This document shows positions 46,672-56,631 of a stretch of 64,000 bases of DNA, piece after piece (the stretch's first letter is position 1; every line of letters begins with the position of its first letter). The position numbers and the translations under genes are program-made. Under the pieces are notes generated by a model that worked only from the letters and a program-made list of their open reading frames with translations, ran no database searches and was not told the DNA's origin. Source of the stretch: Stictocephala bisonia (Eukaryota; Arthropoda; Insecta; Hemiptera; Membracidae); the NCBI GenBank assembly GCA_035578905.1, contig JAQJVL010000671.1:224436-288435 (forward strand), read 5' to 3'.

Positions 46672-48398
46672 AAGTATGATGGGGGCTGTAAGCTGATCAC
46701 TTTATAGGCCATTAACTTCTGCTGTATAGACTGCTTTAACCTACTTTACTGATGGGAGCAGCGGATATATTCATAATGTTGTGATTATTAAGTTAATTAT
46801 TAAAGGACAAAAGGTGTTTCTTATACATTTAATATACTAGAATTTAATTAATATTTATCAATATAAAAAAAAACTTGAATTTATTTATATCTTATCACTT
46901 TATGTATACATAGAAGTTTTTAATTTAGCAAATATATTTAGATTTCAAACAATGACTGGTTGAAAAATATATCTTGATAGTCCTTCTTCCCTTGGCTTCC
47001 AAATACTTCATGATGGATAATGGTTCAATTGGTTCACCGTCTCTATTATCGTCCTTTCAGGATATATGACAAACCATGTACGTCTTGAAGGATCAAACCA
47101 TCCATCAAACATACATCTGGCATATTCTTAGATATGCCCAGCCTACCCACCACACCCATCTTCAAGGTTATTCTACCTAAGTAATGTTTATTTTGACAGG
47201 ACCACCCACCAACTTAACATCCGTATTGACGGATCAACTGATCCACTTACTTACATCTTCATGGCTATCCACCTAACGTTTATCTTCCCACCTACCCACC
47301 AAACACACGCCTTGATAGATATCCTACCCACCTGATGGATGTTTTGACAGGCCTATCCTCTCACATTCATATTAGGTCTATACGAGCGAAGCCACCCACT
47401 GAATTTAAGTCTGAACGAAGTAAAGCACAGTAAAATCTAAAATAAACCATATTGTATGCTTCCCATATCAAGTGTACGTCATTGTCGGATTGATACAATG
47501 GCTGATATGTGAAATATTCAAGAAATTAATTTTAAAAACCTGTTTAAATGATTGTGAATTAGTGTTATGTGGGGGAAGTCGTACGTACTAAGGCCGATTA
47601 TTTTTCGGAAAGAGTGTTAAAAGATTAACAATTTGTAATACAGTGACAAAGGAACATTTATTTTGTACCTATTTTACCTCAAGGCTTGTAGATGCTCCAA
47701 GAAGTTATAAAAATTAATCAAGTGTTGCAGAATGTCGAGTTATAACTAAATACGATCCATCGTTACAACCATCGTTATCGTTAGGTTCTAATAAGGCTAG
47801 CCAATGTAATTACGGGTAGTTTACGTGACAGGCTAGAACCAGATACCATGCTTGTTAGCAGCCCCTAAACAACTTTATCACAGTATTATATTAACACAGA
47901 GAGGTGAAGCTCAGTATTTTTACTTGCCAGCCTAGCGATCCTAGCAGTGGTGTAGCGAACACCTGGGCATACTATCAATTTAATGGCAAATAAACTATTT
48001 AAGTAAACTGCCATGCTATCTAGCGGAGTGCTCTGCATTACAACCACTAGCGTCAGCAAGTTGACATTTTCCTCTAGAGTAAGCTTCCCGACTGTGAATA
48101 TTAAACTGTGCCTTTATGTTATTTCTTTAACAAGTAGTACATCGATTTAATTCTGTCTAGTAAAAAAAACCACTTTGGTAATTGTGGCCAATATAATAAC
48201 AATTGATTTACGAAGAAGAAAATTAAATCTGAGTCTTCGATTGTCACAAAATCACACCAAAAAAATTAATTTAAAGTTATGTATTTACGGTCTTGTGGAA
48301 ATAAGTTTAAACTAAAGTAAACAAGTAATGATTTCCTTTCGCGAACATGATTTTAAATTTTAATAAATTGTATAGATACCAAATATTTTTTTATAACA
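46672..48398. other. AT-rich DNA with a degenerate CCACCCACC-type stretch
   Basis: Between about 47030 and 47350 words such as CTACCCACC, CCACCCACC and TTGACAGG/TTGACGGATC recur irregularly, a decayed simple repeat. No gene is seen. Confidence 0.45.
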
Positions 48399-48649
48399 TA
48401 CAAGGTGGACCATGAGTTACTTCACGACCATTCATTGCTTCACTTGTTTACTATAGTTTATACATTTGTTTATATCTCGTTCAAAATCACTTCTATCAAC
48501 GTATTACTTACTATAGACGCATAACTAGCTAAATTCAACATAACCTCAAAACAGTTTTGCTATAACAGGCAGCTGACTAGTTACAACTGCAGTCTAAATA
48601 ATACTGAGTAACTGCTAGTGTTACTAACCATTGACTTACTAACTCTGTA
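48399..48649. mobile_element. Diverged mariner-type MITE (relative of 24769-24994)
   Basis: The element 48401-48647 is flanked by TA. The left end CAAGGTGGACCATGAGTTAC and the right end in reverse complement CAGAGTTAGTAAGTCA form a weak inverted repeat. Internal words TTCAACATAACCTCAA, GGCAGCTGACTAG and TACTGAGTAACTGCTAGTG correspond to the copy at 24769. It is older and more diverged than that copy. Confidence 0.55.
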
Positions 48650-49611
48650 AGATTTATTTTAAGACTAAACTTGATTTCAAAATAAATACATGATTAGCTA
48701 AAAATATGTTGTTAGCAGGCTAACTAAATCATAGAAAATACCAACGTATTTTTTTCCGACTCATAAAAGAAGCAGAAACACAAACATTTTGTTTCTATAA
48801 TTTCTTTCAAAATAGTGTGACACTTGAGTTCATTGATTATACTTAATTATTTGTTAAGAAAATAAATCTGTAATTATTTCAAAAAACTAAAGTTTAAAAT
48901 GATTGAAACGTAATATCACAACATTATAAATAATCATATATTTTAGAACCATTCATAATTGTAGTAATATCTTTAAAATAATTGAAGACAAGGTAAAGTA
49001 ATATAATTTGAAAGCATTAATTAAAATTAACATTCATCTCAGATATATATTTGATTGTGCTGTTAAATGACCACAACGGTTTACGATAAAGAACAGTGTA
49101 ACGTTCCAGCTAATGACCTGGCTGCATGCGAAAACGCAATCGTTGGACATTTCATAAATGCATAAATGGTAGTTAAAATAAAGTGACCATACATGCAGTT
49201 GTGAGCTACAATTTACAAGTAACATAACATGCGTGAACAACGTAATTTACTGGAAAATATGGCACGATACTTTATTCTGTTTTCAATATTAGTGTTAATT
49301 TTTTTTGGAACTAGATTTTATTTATTTAATTATTTTATATATGTATATGAGACAGACATGTAATCTATTAATATAAATATACAGTCTAAATTAAAACAAT
49401 TTTGCAACACTAGGAGACACCCCTGCACGCTTCGCGTGCCAACTCCATTTCTCACTGCGCTCGTTACACCCCGGCCTCGGGCTGTGAATTTTCACTACAA
49501 ATAATAGTAGATTAATTGTATAACGTAAAATTACAATATTACATTTATTTACAGTAGGTACCTCACTCACACCTATTTATTAGTATAAACAGTCAATAAT
49601 TTTACTTTCAT
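48650..49611. other. AT-rich DNA without recognisable genes
   Basis: The region near 49425-49485 is GC-richer (CACGCTTCGCGTGCC palindrome, CACTGCGCTCG) but has no frame. Otherwise nothing is recognisable. Confidence 0.4.
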
Positions 49612-50045
49612 TCATTATTCATTCTTCAGACGCCGACCGTCAAGATACAGCTGAATATGTGGGGCGAATGAGTGTAGATGAACGAGTGTACTCATTGTTA
49701 CTAACTAAGGTCGACTACTCCTCAGAAAAAACTATTTATTAGGGCACGTATAGCCAGGGCAATTAAGGGCCCTACAGCTTTATGTGGAATTCGAACCACA
49801 TAGTGTTGGTCTGATTTTCAGCTAGCTGACAAATCTGACACTCAGTTCTCTTCCCTACACAACATCTGAAATTTGACTACCATCCAACATGGACACCCCA
49901 GACTTCTCTAGTGGTGTCCACGCTGATGGCAACCGTTGAGCGGACGCCGTGTCGGTATTAAGAGGACCGAGCACAGAACCTATCGCCTACAATATCCTCA
50001 ACACTTTGTTCCTAAGTAGCTGGGTTACAGCACCGCGCCACCAAT
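49612..50045 (-). repeat. SINE-like dispersed repeat, copy 3 (most complete)
   Basis: This is the fullest copy, about 430 bp. On the minus strand it starts near GTTACAG reversed (GCTGTAACCCAGCTACTTAGG), runs through TTAATACCGACACGGCGTCC and a GTGGTTCGAATTCCAC hairpin, and ends at CGTCTGAAGAATGAATAATG. The hairpin resembles a tRNA T-arm/B box (GGTTCGANTCC plus one base), and the A/T-rich simple tail suits a LINE-mobilised SINE. The distance from head to B-box-like hairpin (about 280 bp) is unusually long for a tRNA-derived SINE, so the class is uncertain. Confidence 0.85.
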
Positions 50046-50548
50046 GTCGACTTAGCCAATTTCAAACGTGTTTATTTCACTTTTTTTGTCAACAGCTTAA
50101 TATTAATTAAATAACTAAAATAACTGCATTAGATTACGATATAAACCTTCAAGTCCAGTAGATAGGAGTCCTACAATTGAATGTGAATTAAACCATAATT
50201 ACTACCTTTCCTTATTTAACACCATGAAAGACATAACCTCCTCATTATCACAAACACCATTACTTAAATTCCAACAGCTGTTAAAACTCTTTGGAAATCA
50301 TTGTTTACATTTGAACATCTGTTCGGTTTGGTCAATTTAAAACCGAAAAATGTAATTTGAGAGTTTCCGACACTTTTTAGGGTAAAAATATTGAATAATT
50401 AAGATCATTCATTGCACTATTCTTCTATGAAGAGTGGCAAATGTTTTTACACCTCAACCGTTTAAGTTGGTCAAGAAATGAGGGAGGAGTTGCGTTGACA
50501 AAAAATGGCTTCACGTATTATATATAAGGATTTTCAATAGTTCCAATG
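50046..50548. other. AT-rich DNA, no feature seen
   Basis: Nothing recognisable on either strand. Confidence 0.4.
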
Positions 50549-50636
50549 AAATAGTTTATATTTGCGAGACTTTTCACCTACAAGATATCTTCATGCATCA
50601 AGATGCTACAACAAGTCTCACAAATATCAACTATTT
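50549..50636. repeat. Short inverted repeat, 24-bp arms
   Basis: AAATAGTTTATATTTGCGAG (then ACTT) at 50549-50572 is matched by its reverse complement at 50613-50636 with two mismatches. The 40-bp loop contains ATATCTTCATGCATCAAGAT. It may be a small foldback element or the end of a larger palindromic repeat of the kind seen at 19758 and 25114. Confidence 0.7.
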
Positions 50637-51647
50637 GACGAGAAATATTGATCATTTTCTCGAAATTGTTTTTAATTTAAATTACTTCTAAAGTAAATAT
50701 ATAAGAAAATAACATAAATAGTATTTGATTTATTCTCATACAGTAAACTGTTTAAGGGTATTTTTTATTTACCCCTCTTGAGTATTTTTTCATGCATAGC
50801 CTCATGCCATATAAGACCACGGTCGATACAAAGAGAGGAAAGTGTAAGCGGAAATGGAGTTGCGTGACTCTTGCCTGACGTCACGTATTGCAAGAATGAT
50901 GTTAAAGTAACAATTGGGGTAAGATGGAGTGGGGAAAGTTACATGTTGATTGCCACGTGGAGGTTTAAGTGATTATAATTTTTTTTTTTTTTTTTTGCGT
51001 ACAATAAGTTTACAGTAATAGATATTAATCGAATTATACACAATTATTTTTTTTGTATTTGACGTATAAATATATGCTTTTAATCTATTTTATTATATAC
51101 TAACCGACAGTCCTTGCTTCGCTACGAGTGGTTGTCTACGCTTACTTCCCTCCGTGTTTCTCTATAAACCATCACAACTAATAAATAATAGCTCAGCCCG
51201 CTGCCGTTATTCAAAATAACAAAGTTTTATGGTTTAGAAAACCCTATGAATCAACTTTAGGAGTGAGGGGAGTAAAAGAGTTAATAATGCGTTAGTTACC
51301 AATTTTCATATATATTCTAATTCAAGCAGCATTCTGAATAACGCAGCAAATTGCCTAATACCATCCCAATGGCTGATGGCTGTTAATTAATTACTCACAA
51401 TATAATGAGTTGTGAAAGATTTACAGAACTGGTTGCGATGGTATTTACTTTGTTTAGTATTATCACGCATTATAGAAAGTCACTCTTACACCTCAATTTC
51501 TACCATCAGTTTCTTAGATTTTTAGATAGTAAAATAATACTAAGATTTGTATTATTTTACAAATAAGATTATAAATGTGAATAAAATTGTCTGTTTACGA
51601 TTTTGTTTCTTTTACTGTAGAGAAATATTTTGTTTTTCGACACTTGT
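50637..51647. other. AT-rich DNA, no gene seen
   Basis: A T-run at about 50980-50997 and a GC-richer patch near 51100-51180 are the only irregularities. Confidence 0.4.
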
Positions 51648-51975
51648 GTGGCAGTGTTGTAACCCAGCTACTTGGGGACAAAGTGTTGTGGAGATTGTAG
51701 GTGATGGTTCTATGTTCGCTCCTCTAAACCGGGTGTTGGGTAGGGAAAATAAGTGATTATAAAGCTTGTTAAATAGCTGAAAATTAGATCAATACTACGT
51801 GATTCGGATTCCACGTAAATCTGTATGTCTCTTAGCTTTGGCTATTAATAAATAGTTCTTTCTAAGCAACAGTCGACATTAGTTGGTAACAAAGACTACA
51901 ATAATTCATTTACACTGGTTCACCCCTCATATTCACCCATATCATGAATATCGGTGTCTTAATAATGAATAATTA
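51648..51975 (+). repeat. SINE-like dispersed repeat, copy 4 (internal deletion)
   Basis: It starts GTGTTGTAACCCAGCTACTT and GGGGACAAAGTGTTGTGGAG and ends GTCTTAATAATGAATAATTA. The middle (CGGCGTCCGCTCAATGG to the TTGGATGG part) is deleted. The B-box-like ACGTGATTCGGATTCCACGT is present. The 69-codon frame at 51547-51756 reads into this repeat and is not a gene. Confidence 0.85.
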
Positions 51976-53700
51976 AGCTATACATGCACCAAAACTCAAG
52001 TTTTAATTGTTGTTTTTTCCCCCCTATTACAGCTCTTTATTATTACTTCCGTCCGAATAGGAATTGTCGTGAAAAGACACGCAAACTTCCCCCACCTCCT
52101 ACACTTCCTTTACACCTTTGATAATATATGGAAAATCAGTTTTCAACCTTAAAATTCTCACTCGTTCTATGATTTTATGTTAAGTTGTATACTGATCATC
52201 TCACACACATTTTTTATAGATTATTGTTTCTCGAAGTGTGTCAATCTCTGTGGAGTTAATGGTTTCAATTGTAGTTTGTTGAGATATACTAATATACGTT
52301 TATTTTATTTTATTTACTGTCTTTTATCAGTGGAATTTCTTGTTTGTTATAAACCTAATTTATTTACAAGTCTAATGTTTAATACGATGATTTTTTAAAG
52401 TAATCTTTCGTATGTAACTCTAATTTCCTCTAATTTTTTATACAAAATAGCTCTCTCAGTCAACAAAGATAAAACACTAAAAGTATCATCTTCACGCTGT
52501 GATACACCACGTTTGTCTCTACTTTGAACACTTTCCCTTTCCCTACGTACAATAGAGTGTTAAGGAACCTCCCATCCAACCTACATACACTATGTTTACC
52601 CTAGCAATGAACGTTTCGTAATGAAGAAGACAAACTAATAAAAACTTCCCCAAACTTTCCAAATAACTCACCTTACTTTAGCAAGTAACAATAGCTAACT
52701 GACTATATCATAAACATAAATCATTCATGTTTATGAATGACAAACAGTCAAGGAAGGACAAACGTTAAACAAAGCTGTCCCTAACTCCGGCTGAAGGTCC
52801 AGATACCTGAGACCTCCCTGCTTCTGGCTCGTACAAATATTACCGCATAAAATACATATAAGTACATAAAAAATACATATATGTAACAAACAACGGACAG
52901 ATACAGTGTATTGTAGAACGAAATAGTAAACAACATTTGCTAAAGGAACTCGCCAACAACACACAATGTTAGTCACGTGATATTCACGAAGTAGTGTGTT
53001 CAATGTTTCCAATGATTACGTAATACACGGCAAACAGGAAACAGCTCAAGTGAATCTAACACAGCCTCCTTGATCGGAAGTAGTAAACCGGAAACTACGG
53101 TTCACAGATTTCATATAGCAGAGCAGTACAACTTATGATTGCTGTAAATTATTAGTGTAATTGTAACGTAAAATGTTACTCTCATTTTTATACCAACCAG
53201 TTTTAGCGAGATATTTCTCGAACATTAAGTGTTTTCCCTTAGAATTAAAGATGTTTATTTTATATTTGTTTTAAAAATACAAATATAATATGTTTATTAC
53301 CTTATATTTTTTATAGAAAAACAGTTCATAATTAAGTTACTTTATAAATTTTTTTATTCATAAGAAGATAGTTATTTGCCTTTTTATTCTCCATACTTAC
53401 AGGCTACTTACACACACTGGTACTTCTGTAATGTCCCGTATTCAATATTAGGAAACTTTTACTGTGTCACAAATTATCCCCACAAACTTATTTTATGACA
53501 ATTTATATTGAGATGTTCATTTAAAAATGTTATGAGAGATTCTTAGACGTGTACACCAGCAATATAATTTTTTAATGAGATTTTACGCAAAAAAATAGTG
53601 TTTACTAACATAGTAGTTTCATGTATTCAAAGGGTAAATATTTCAAATATATTTATAATTATAACAAGATACGGAGACATGTTAGATTTAATCGAAGTTT
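51976..53700. other. AT-rich DNA without recognisable genes
   Basis: Frames of 73-93 codons occur (52177-52398 plus, 52731-53012 minus) but show no family motif or splice context I trust. Confidence 0.4.
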
Positions 53701-53714
53701 GCACACCTTGGAGT

Positions 53715-53815
53715 GATTGCTTATTACAAGTTCGCCTTCCCTCAGTTCCTTACCTCAGGGTTGTCGGTCTGAGGGTGGAATAATGAGCAAGGGTAATGCG
53801 AGGTAAGGTGATGGA
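53715..53815. other. GC-richer stretch with nested hairpins
   Basis: CCCTCAG at 53739-53745 pairs with CTGAGGG at 53769-53775. Alternatively CCTCAG at 53753-53758 pairs with CTGAGG at 53769-53774 around a 10-nt loop. Outer words GATTGCTTATTAC and GAATAATGAGCAAG, and GTTCCTTACCTC and GAGGTAAGGTGATGGAAC, are also roughly complementary. It may be a structured RNA or a decayed foldback element. Confidence 0.3.
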
Positions 53816-54270
53816 ACCCCTAGGCGAGTCATTTACGGTCCATCGACTTTGGTTGATAAACTGCAATATATATGCGGCTGGTCTAAACGCCTTGGCTTAC
53901 GTCTTTGATATGTATACACAAAGACCACTTTAACCGTGTGGTTGAAGGATCAATTATCAGCGCCTACGAACAGTAACAGAGTGGGGAAGGCAGGATATAG
54001 TGGTTGTTGATAGATTCACATTATAAACAGCCTAGTAGTTGTATAAATCGAGATAAAGTTACCGTACACTGAATAGATAGATTTGATGATATTGAATTTA
54101 ACCCATGCAACTAAGAAAAACTATCGAATGGAACGAATCCATCTGATAAAACTACACGAATAGGCTATCATTTTTAATAGAAAGGTGATTGAAAAGAAAA
54201 TAGAAAACAGAGTTGGTAATAAACACCCTTAGTGGCACAAGGTGGATTATTCACAGTTTTTATAATAACC

Positions 54271-54537
54271 ACGTGACTAACAGGAACTACGTTAGTAAAA
54301 AGATCTATGTGCTGGAATGAATCATGCTTTTGATGGAATAAATTACGTTTTGAATCACGTGTTTAAAAGGGAAAGTATTACGTGACAGAAGCCACAGAGA
54401 TGATCCATGAAAAATGATGAGTCACGTATACAAAAGTCACGTGATTAAAACATTACGTGACCAAACTCTGTTGAATGGAATGCTTTATGTTTTATCAAAC
54501 GTGATTAGTCACGTGATTGAAAAAAAATATTACGTGA
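54271..54537. promoter_or_regulatory. Cluster of nine ACGTGA/TCACGT sites (E-box-like)
   Basis: ACGTGA or its complement occurs at about 54271, 54355, 54380, 54422, 54438, 54455, 54499, 54509 and 54532. Two sites (54438, 54509) are the full palindrome TCACGTGA, the core bound by bHLH-zip factors of the USF/MITF/TFEB type. Spacing is irregular and flanks differ, so this is not a clean tandem repeat, although ATTACGTGACC recurs. No adjacent gene is visible. Confidence 0.4.
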
Positions 54538-54539
54538 CC

Positions 54540-55104
54540 GTTGAGAGCACACTGTGGAGATAGTGGATTAGATGGAATTAATTAGTCGTGTAATTGGAAG
54601 GCAGTGTGAGCCAAAATTATATGTGAGTTATGGTGGAAATGTGACTATGCGAACAGCGAACATTTTATTGGCCTAAATAGTAGAATTTATTTATGGCATT
54701 TATAATGATGGAATTAATGTAGAGATTATCGTTTGTATGAAATATTAATCACATCCTAAAATAACAAGATTTTGACAGTTCAATGTAATTTTCAGTGGCT
54801 CCACCTTTAAATGTAAAATACGGTAGTAACGTACGACTAAAAAATCTGTTATTTCAAATCCACTGATCCATTGATCAAATCCATGGTGCCATCTGATTAC
54901 TAATGTTTCATTGTATACGATTCCGGTGCTCGACAATTATATAACCAACAAGCGTAAACATTTTAACCACTTCACATTTTTATTCCGTCACCTTACATCA
55001 AATAAGCCGACGTTATACTTCATTGGAAATAATATACACTCATTACTCAGACATTTCAAAAATTAATTATAGTGTATTTAGTTGATCATTTTCCAGGTAT
55101 AAAA
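54540..55104. other. AT-rich DNA, no feature seen
   Basis: Nothing recognisable. A 63-codon minus-strand frame (54745-54936) is unsupported. Confidence 0.4.
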
Positions 55105-55415
55105 CGCAATAATGTGCCTTAGCTACTTAGAGAAAAAGTTTTGAGGAGATCTTAGGGGATATGTTCTATGCTCGGATCTCTTAATACCGACTTGGCGTCC
55201 GCTTAATGGTTACCCTCAACGTGGTTAGTACTAGAGAAGTATGGAATGCCCATGTTGGGTGGCAGTGAGTGGATATTGTTTAGGTAAGAGAACTGAGTAC
55301 CGTCCTGTCAATTAGGTGGAAAGCAGACCAATAATACGTGGTTCGGATTCTACGTAAAGATGTAGGTTCCTTAGTTTTCCTGGGTATTAGGCTATTAATA
55401 AATAGCACTTTCTGA
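55105..55415 (+). repeat. SINE-like dispersed repeat, copy 5
   Basis: It contains TAGCTACTTAGAGAAAAAG, TCTTAATACCGACTTGGCGT, CCATGTTGGGTGGCAGTGAG, AAGAGAACTGAGTACCGTC, AATACGTGGTTCGGATTC and CTATTAATAAATAGCAC in the family order. Where the other copies continue into GTAACAATGACTACACTCG, this copy is replaced by two perfect hairpins (55416-55496). Confidence 0.85.
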
Positions 55416-55496
55416 GCACAAATTGAACTCAGTTAGTTCAATTTGTGCTTAGTGCTTCAATGAGTGAGGATGACTACTCTAGTCATCCTCACTCAT
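55415..55496. repeat. Two adjacent perfect hairpins at a SINE end
   Basis: Hairpin 1 has arms GCACAAATTGAAC (55416-55428) and GTTCAATTTGTGC (55436-55448) around a 7-nt loop. Hairpin 2 has arms ATGAGTGAGGATGACT (55460-55475) and AGTCATCCTCACTCAT (55481-55496) around ACTCT. Both are perfect. They look like snap-back or template-switch products made from the SINE's own 3' sequence. Confidence 0.9.
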
Positions 55497-55504
55497 CCTA
55501 CATT

Positions 55505-56164
55505 TATATTCGTCTTAAATACACAAAAATTGGTGTAAGCGTCTCAAATCAGAGAGCACTGTAAGATTTAGTTAATTAACTTATGTCCCTGCCTTAAATT
55601 GATATTATCTGTAGAATTTAGACACTAAATGACACACTACACGATCGTTAAAATGGACGGTTCATGTTGGCATGAACAACCCTCGCGTTGCTGGTGTACG
55701 TGGAATTGTCCACCCCACCTTGGCATTTATTATTTCATCCAGGAAAGGGCTTTGCGAGCGTGACGTCATACCAGAGTCACGCAAGGCACCCCCTCACCCC
55801 CACCCATCGACCACAGTGTCATATGGTTACAGCAGAACTGCAGTCTGTATGCAATGTTATGTTACTCTTCAAATCTTGGGAAGTATATGGTGATACTTGA
55901 GTACCTTTCGCGAATTAATTTAAAATAAAATTTTTTCTTCATAAATTAATTTAATCCATGATATAATTCCAAGAAATGTCTTTGTTTCCCTCAAATAAAT
56001 GTTCATTATAACAAACCAGATTGAAAATTTTAAATTCAAAGTACTTTTTTAGCATTTCTGGACCAAGCCAAAGTTTCGCAAGCATTCAACAATCGTTTTT
56101 TTCCTTTTTTTCATGCAATGACTACTCATTAACTATGTGATCCATAGTTTGAGTTCTGTGCGAA
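55505..56164. other. AT-rich DNA with a short GC-richer segment
   Basis: Two overlapping frames of about 70 codons occur at 55672-55900 in a locally GC-richer stretch (CACCCCCTCACCCCCACCC). Neither shows a recognisable motif, and they overlap in different frames, so I do not call a gene. Confidence 0.35.
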
Positions 56165-56192
56165 ATGAATCAACTTTGTCCACTCCTTACAG
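56165..56192 (+). CDS. Candidate short first coding exon
   Basis: ATGAATCAACTTTGTCCACT continues to CTTACAG and a perfect donor GTAAGT at 56193. It encodes MNQLCPLLT and one base of the next codon. It joins in phase to the exon candidate at 56581-56631. There is no identifiable product and no clear signal peptide. Confidence 0.25.
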
Positions 56193-56580
56193 GTAAGTTG
56201 TGGACTTTAGTAGGGTCTGATACCAAAAACTTGTCCAAACGAGCACACGCTAAGTTTTACTTAGATTCTAAATTTACAAACTGAAACACATAAATTTATT
56301 TATACAAAAATATTATACATTCCTATACACCATATAAAAATTTATTAGTTAACGATTCATTTGAATATACCATCACAGGCCTACTCCCTTAAACACCCAC
56401 CTTATGAATACATATTATGTATCAAACATCTGACCGATCATTTGACGTCATTGATTGGGTTCAGTTGATAAGGGCCAAAATTCCTCTTTGAAATGAAAAT
56501 TTGTTTTGAAAAAAAAACTCCTATTCCAAATAAATTTTGCATTTTAGTTTATTGTTCTTGCTCAATAATTCATTTTACAG

Positions 56581-56631
56581 CAACTTATTGTGAAAGAAGA
56601 AAATATAATAAACAAATATCGCAACTGGAAG
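56581..56631 (+). CDS. Candidate 51-nt internal exon
   Basis: It is bounded by TTCATTTTACAG on the left (a T-rich tract ending in AG) and GTAAGTTATT on the right, both close to consensus. Its length is a multiple of three. Joined to the exon at 56165 it reads ATYCERRKYNKQISQLE without a stop, and phase 0 is open too. The intron between would be 388 bp. The peptide is basic and unrecognised. A possible third exon from 56940 is doubtful because it overlaps a hammerhead-like repeat remnant. Confidence 0.3.

Noticed and set aside
49780..49800. tRNA gene, from GTGGTTCGAATTCCAC
   Set aside because: No acceptor stem or anticodon arm surrounds the T-arm-like hairpin; it belongs to the dispersed repeat family.
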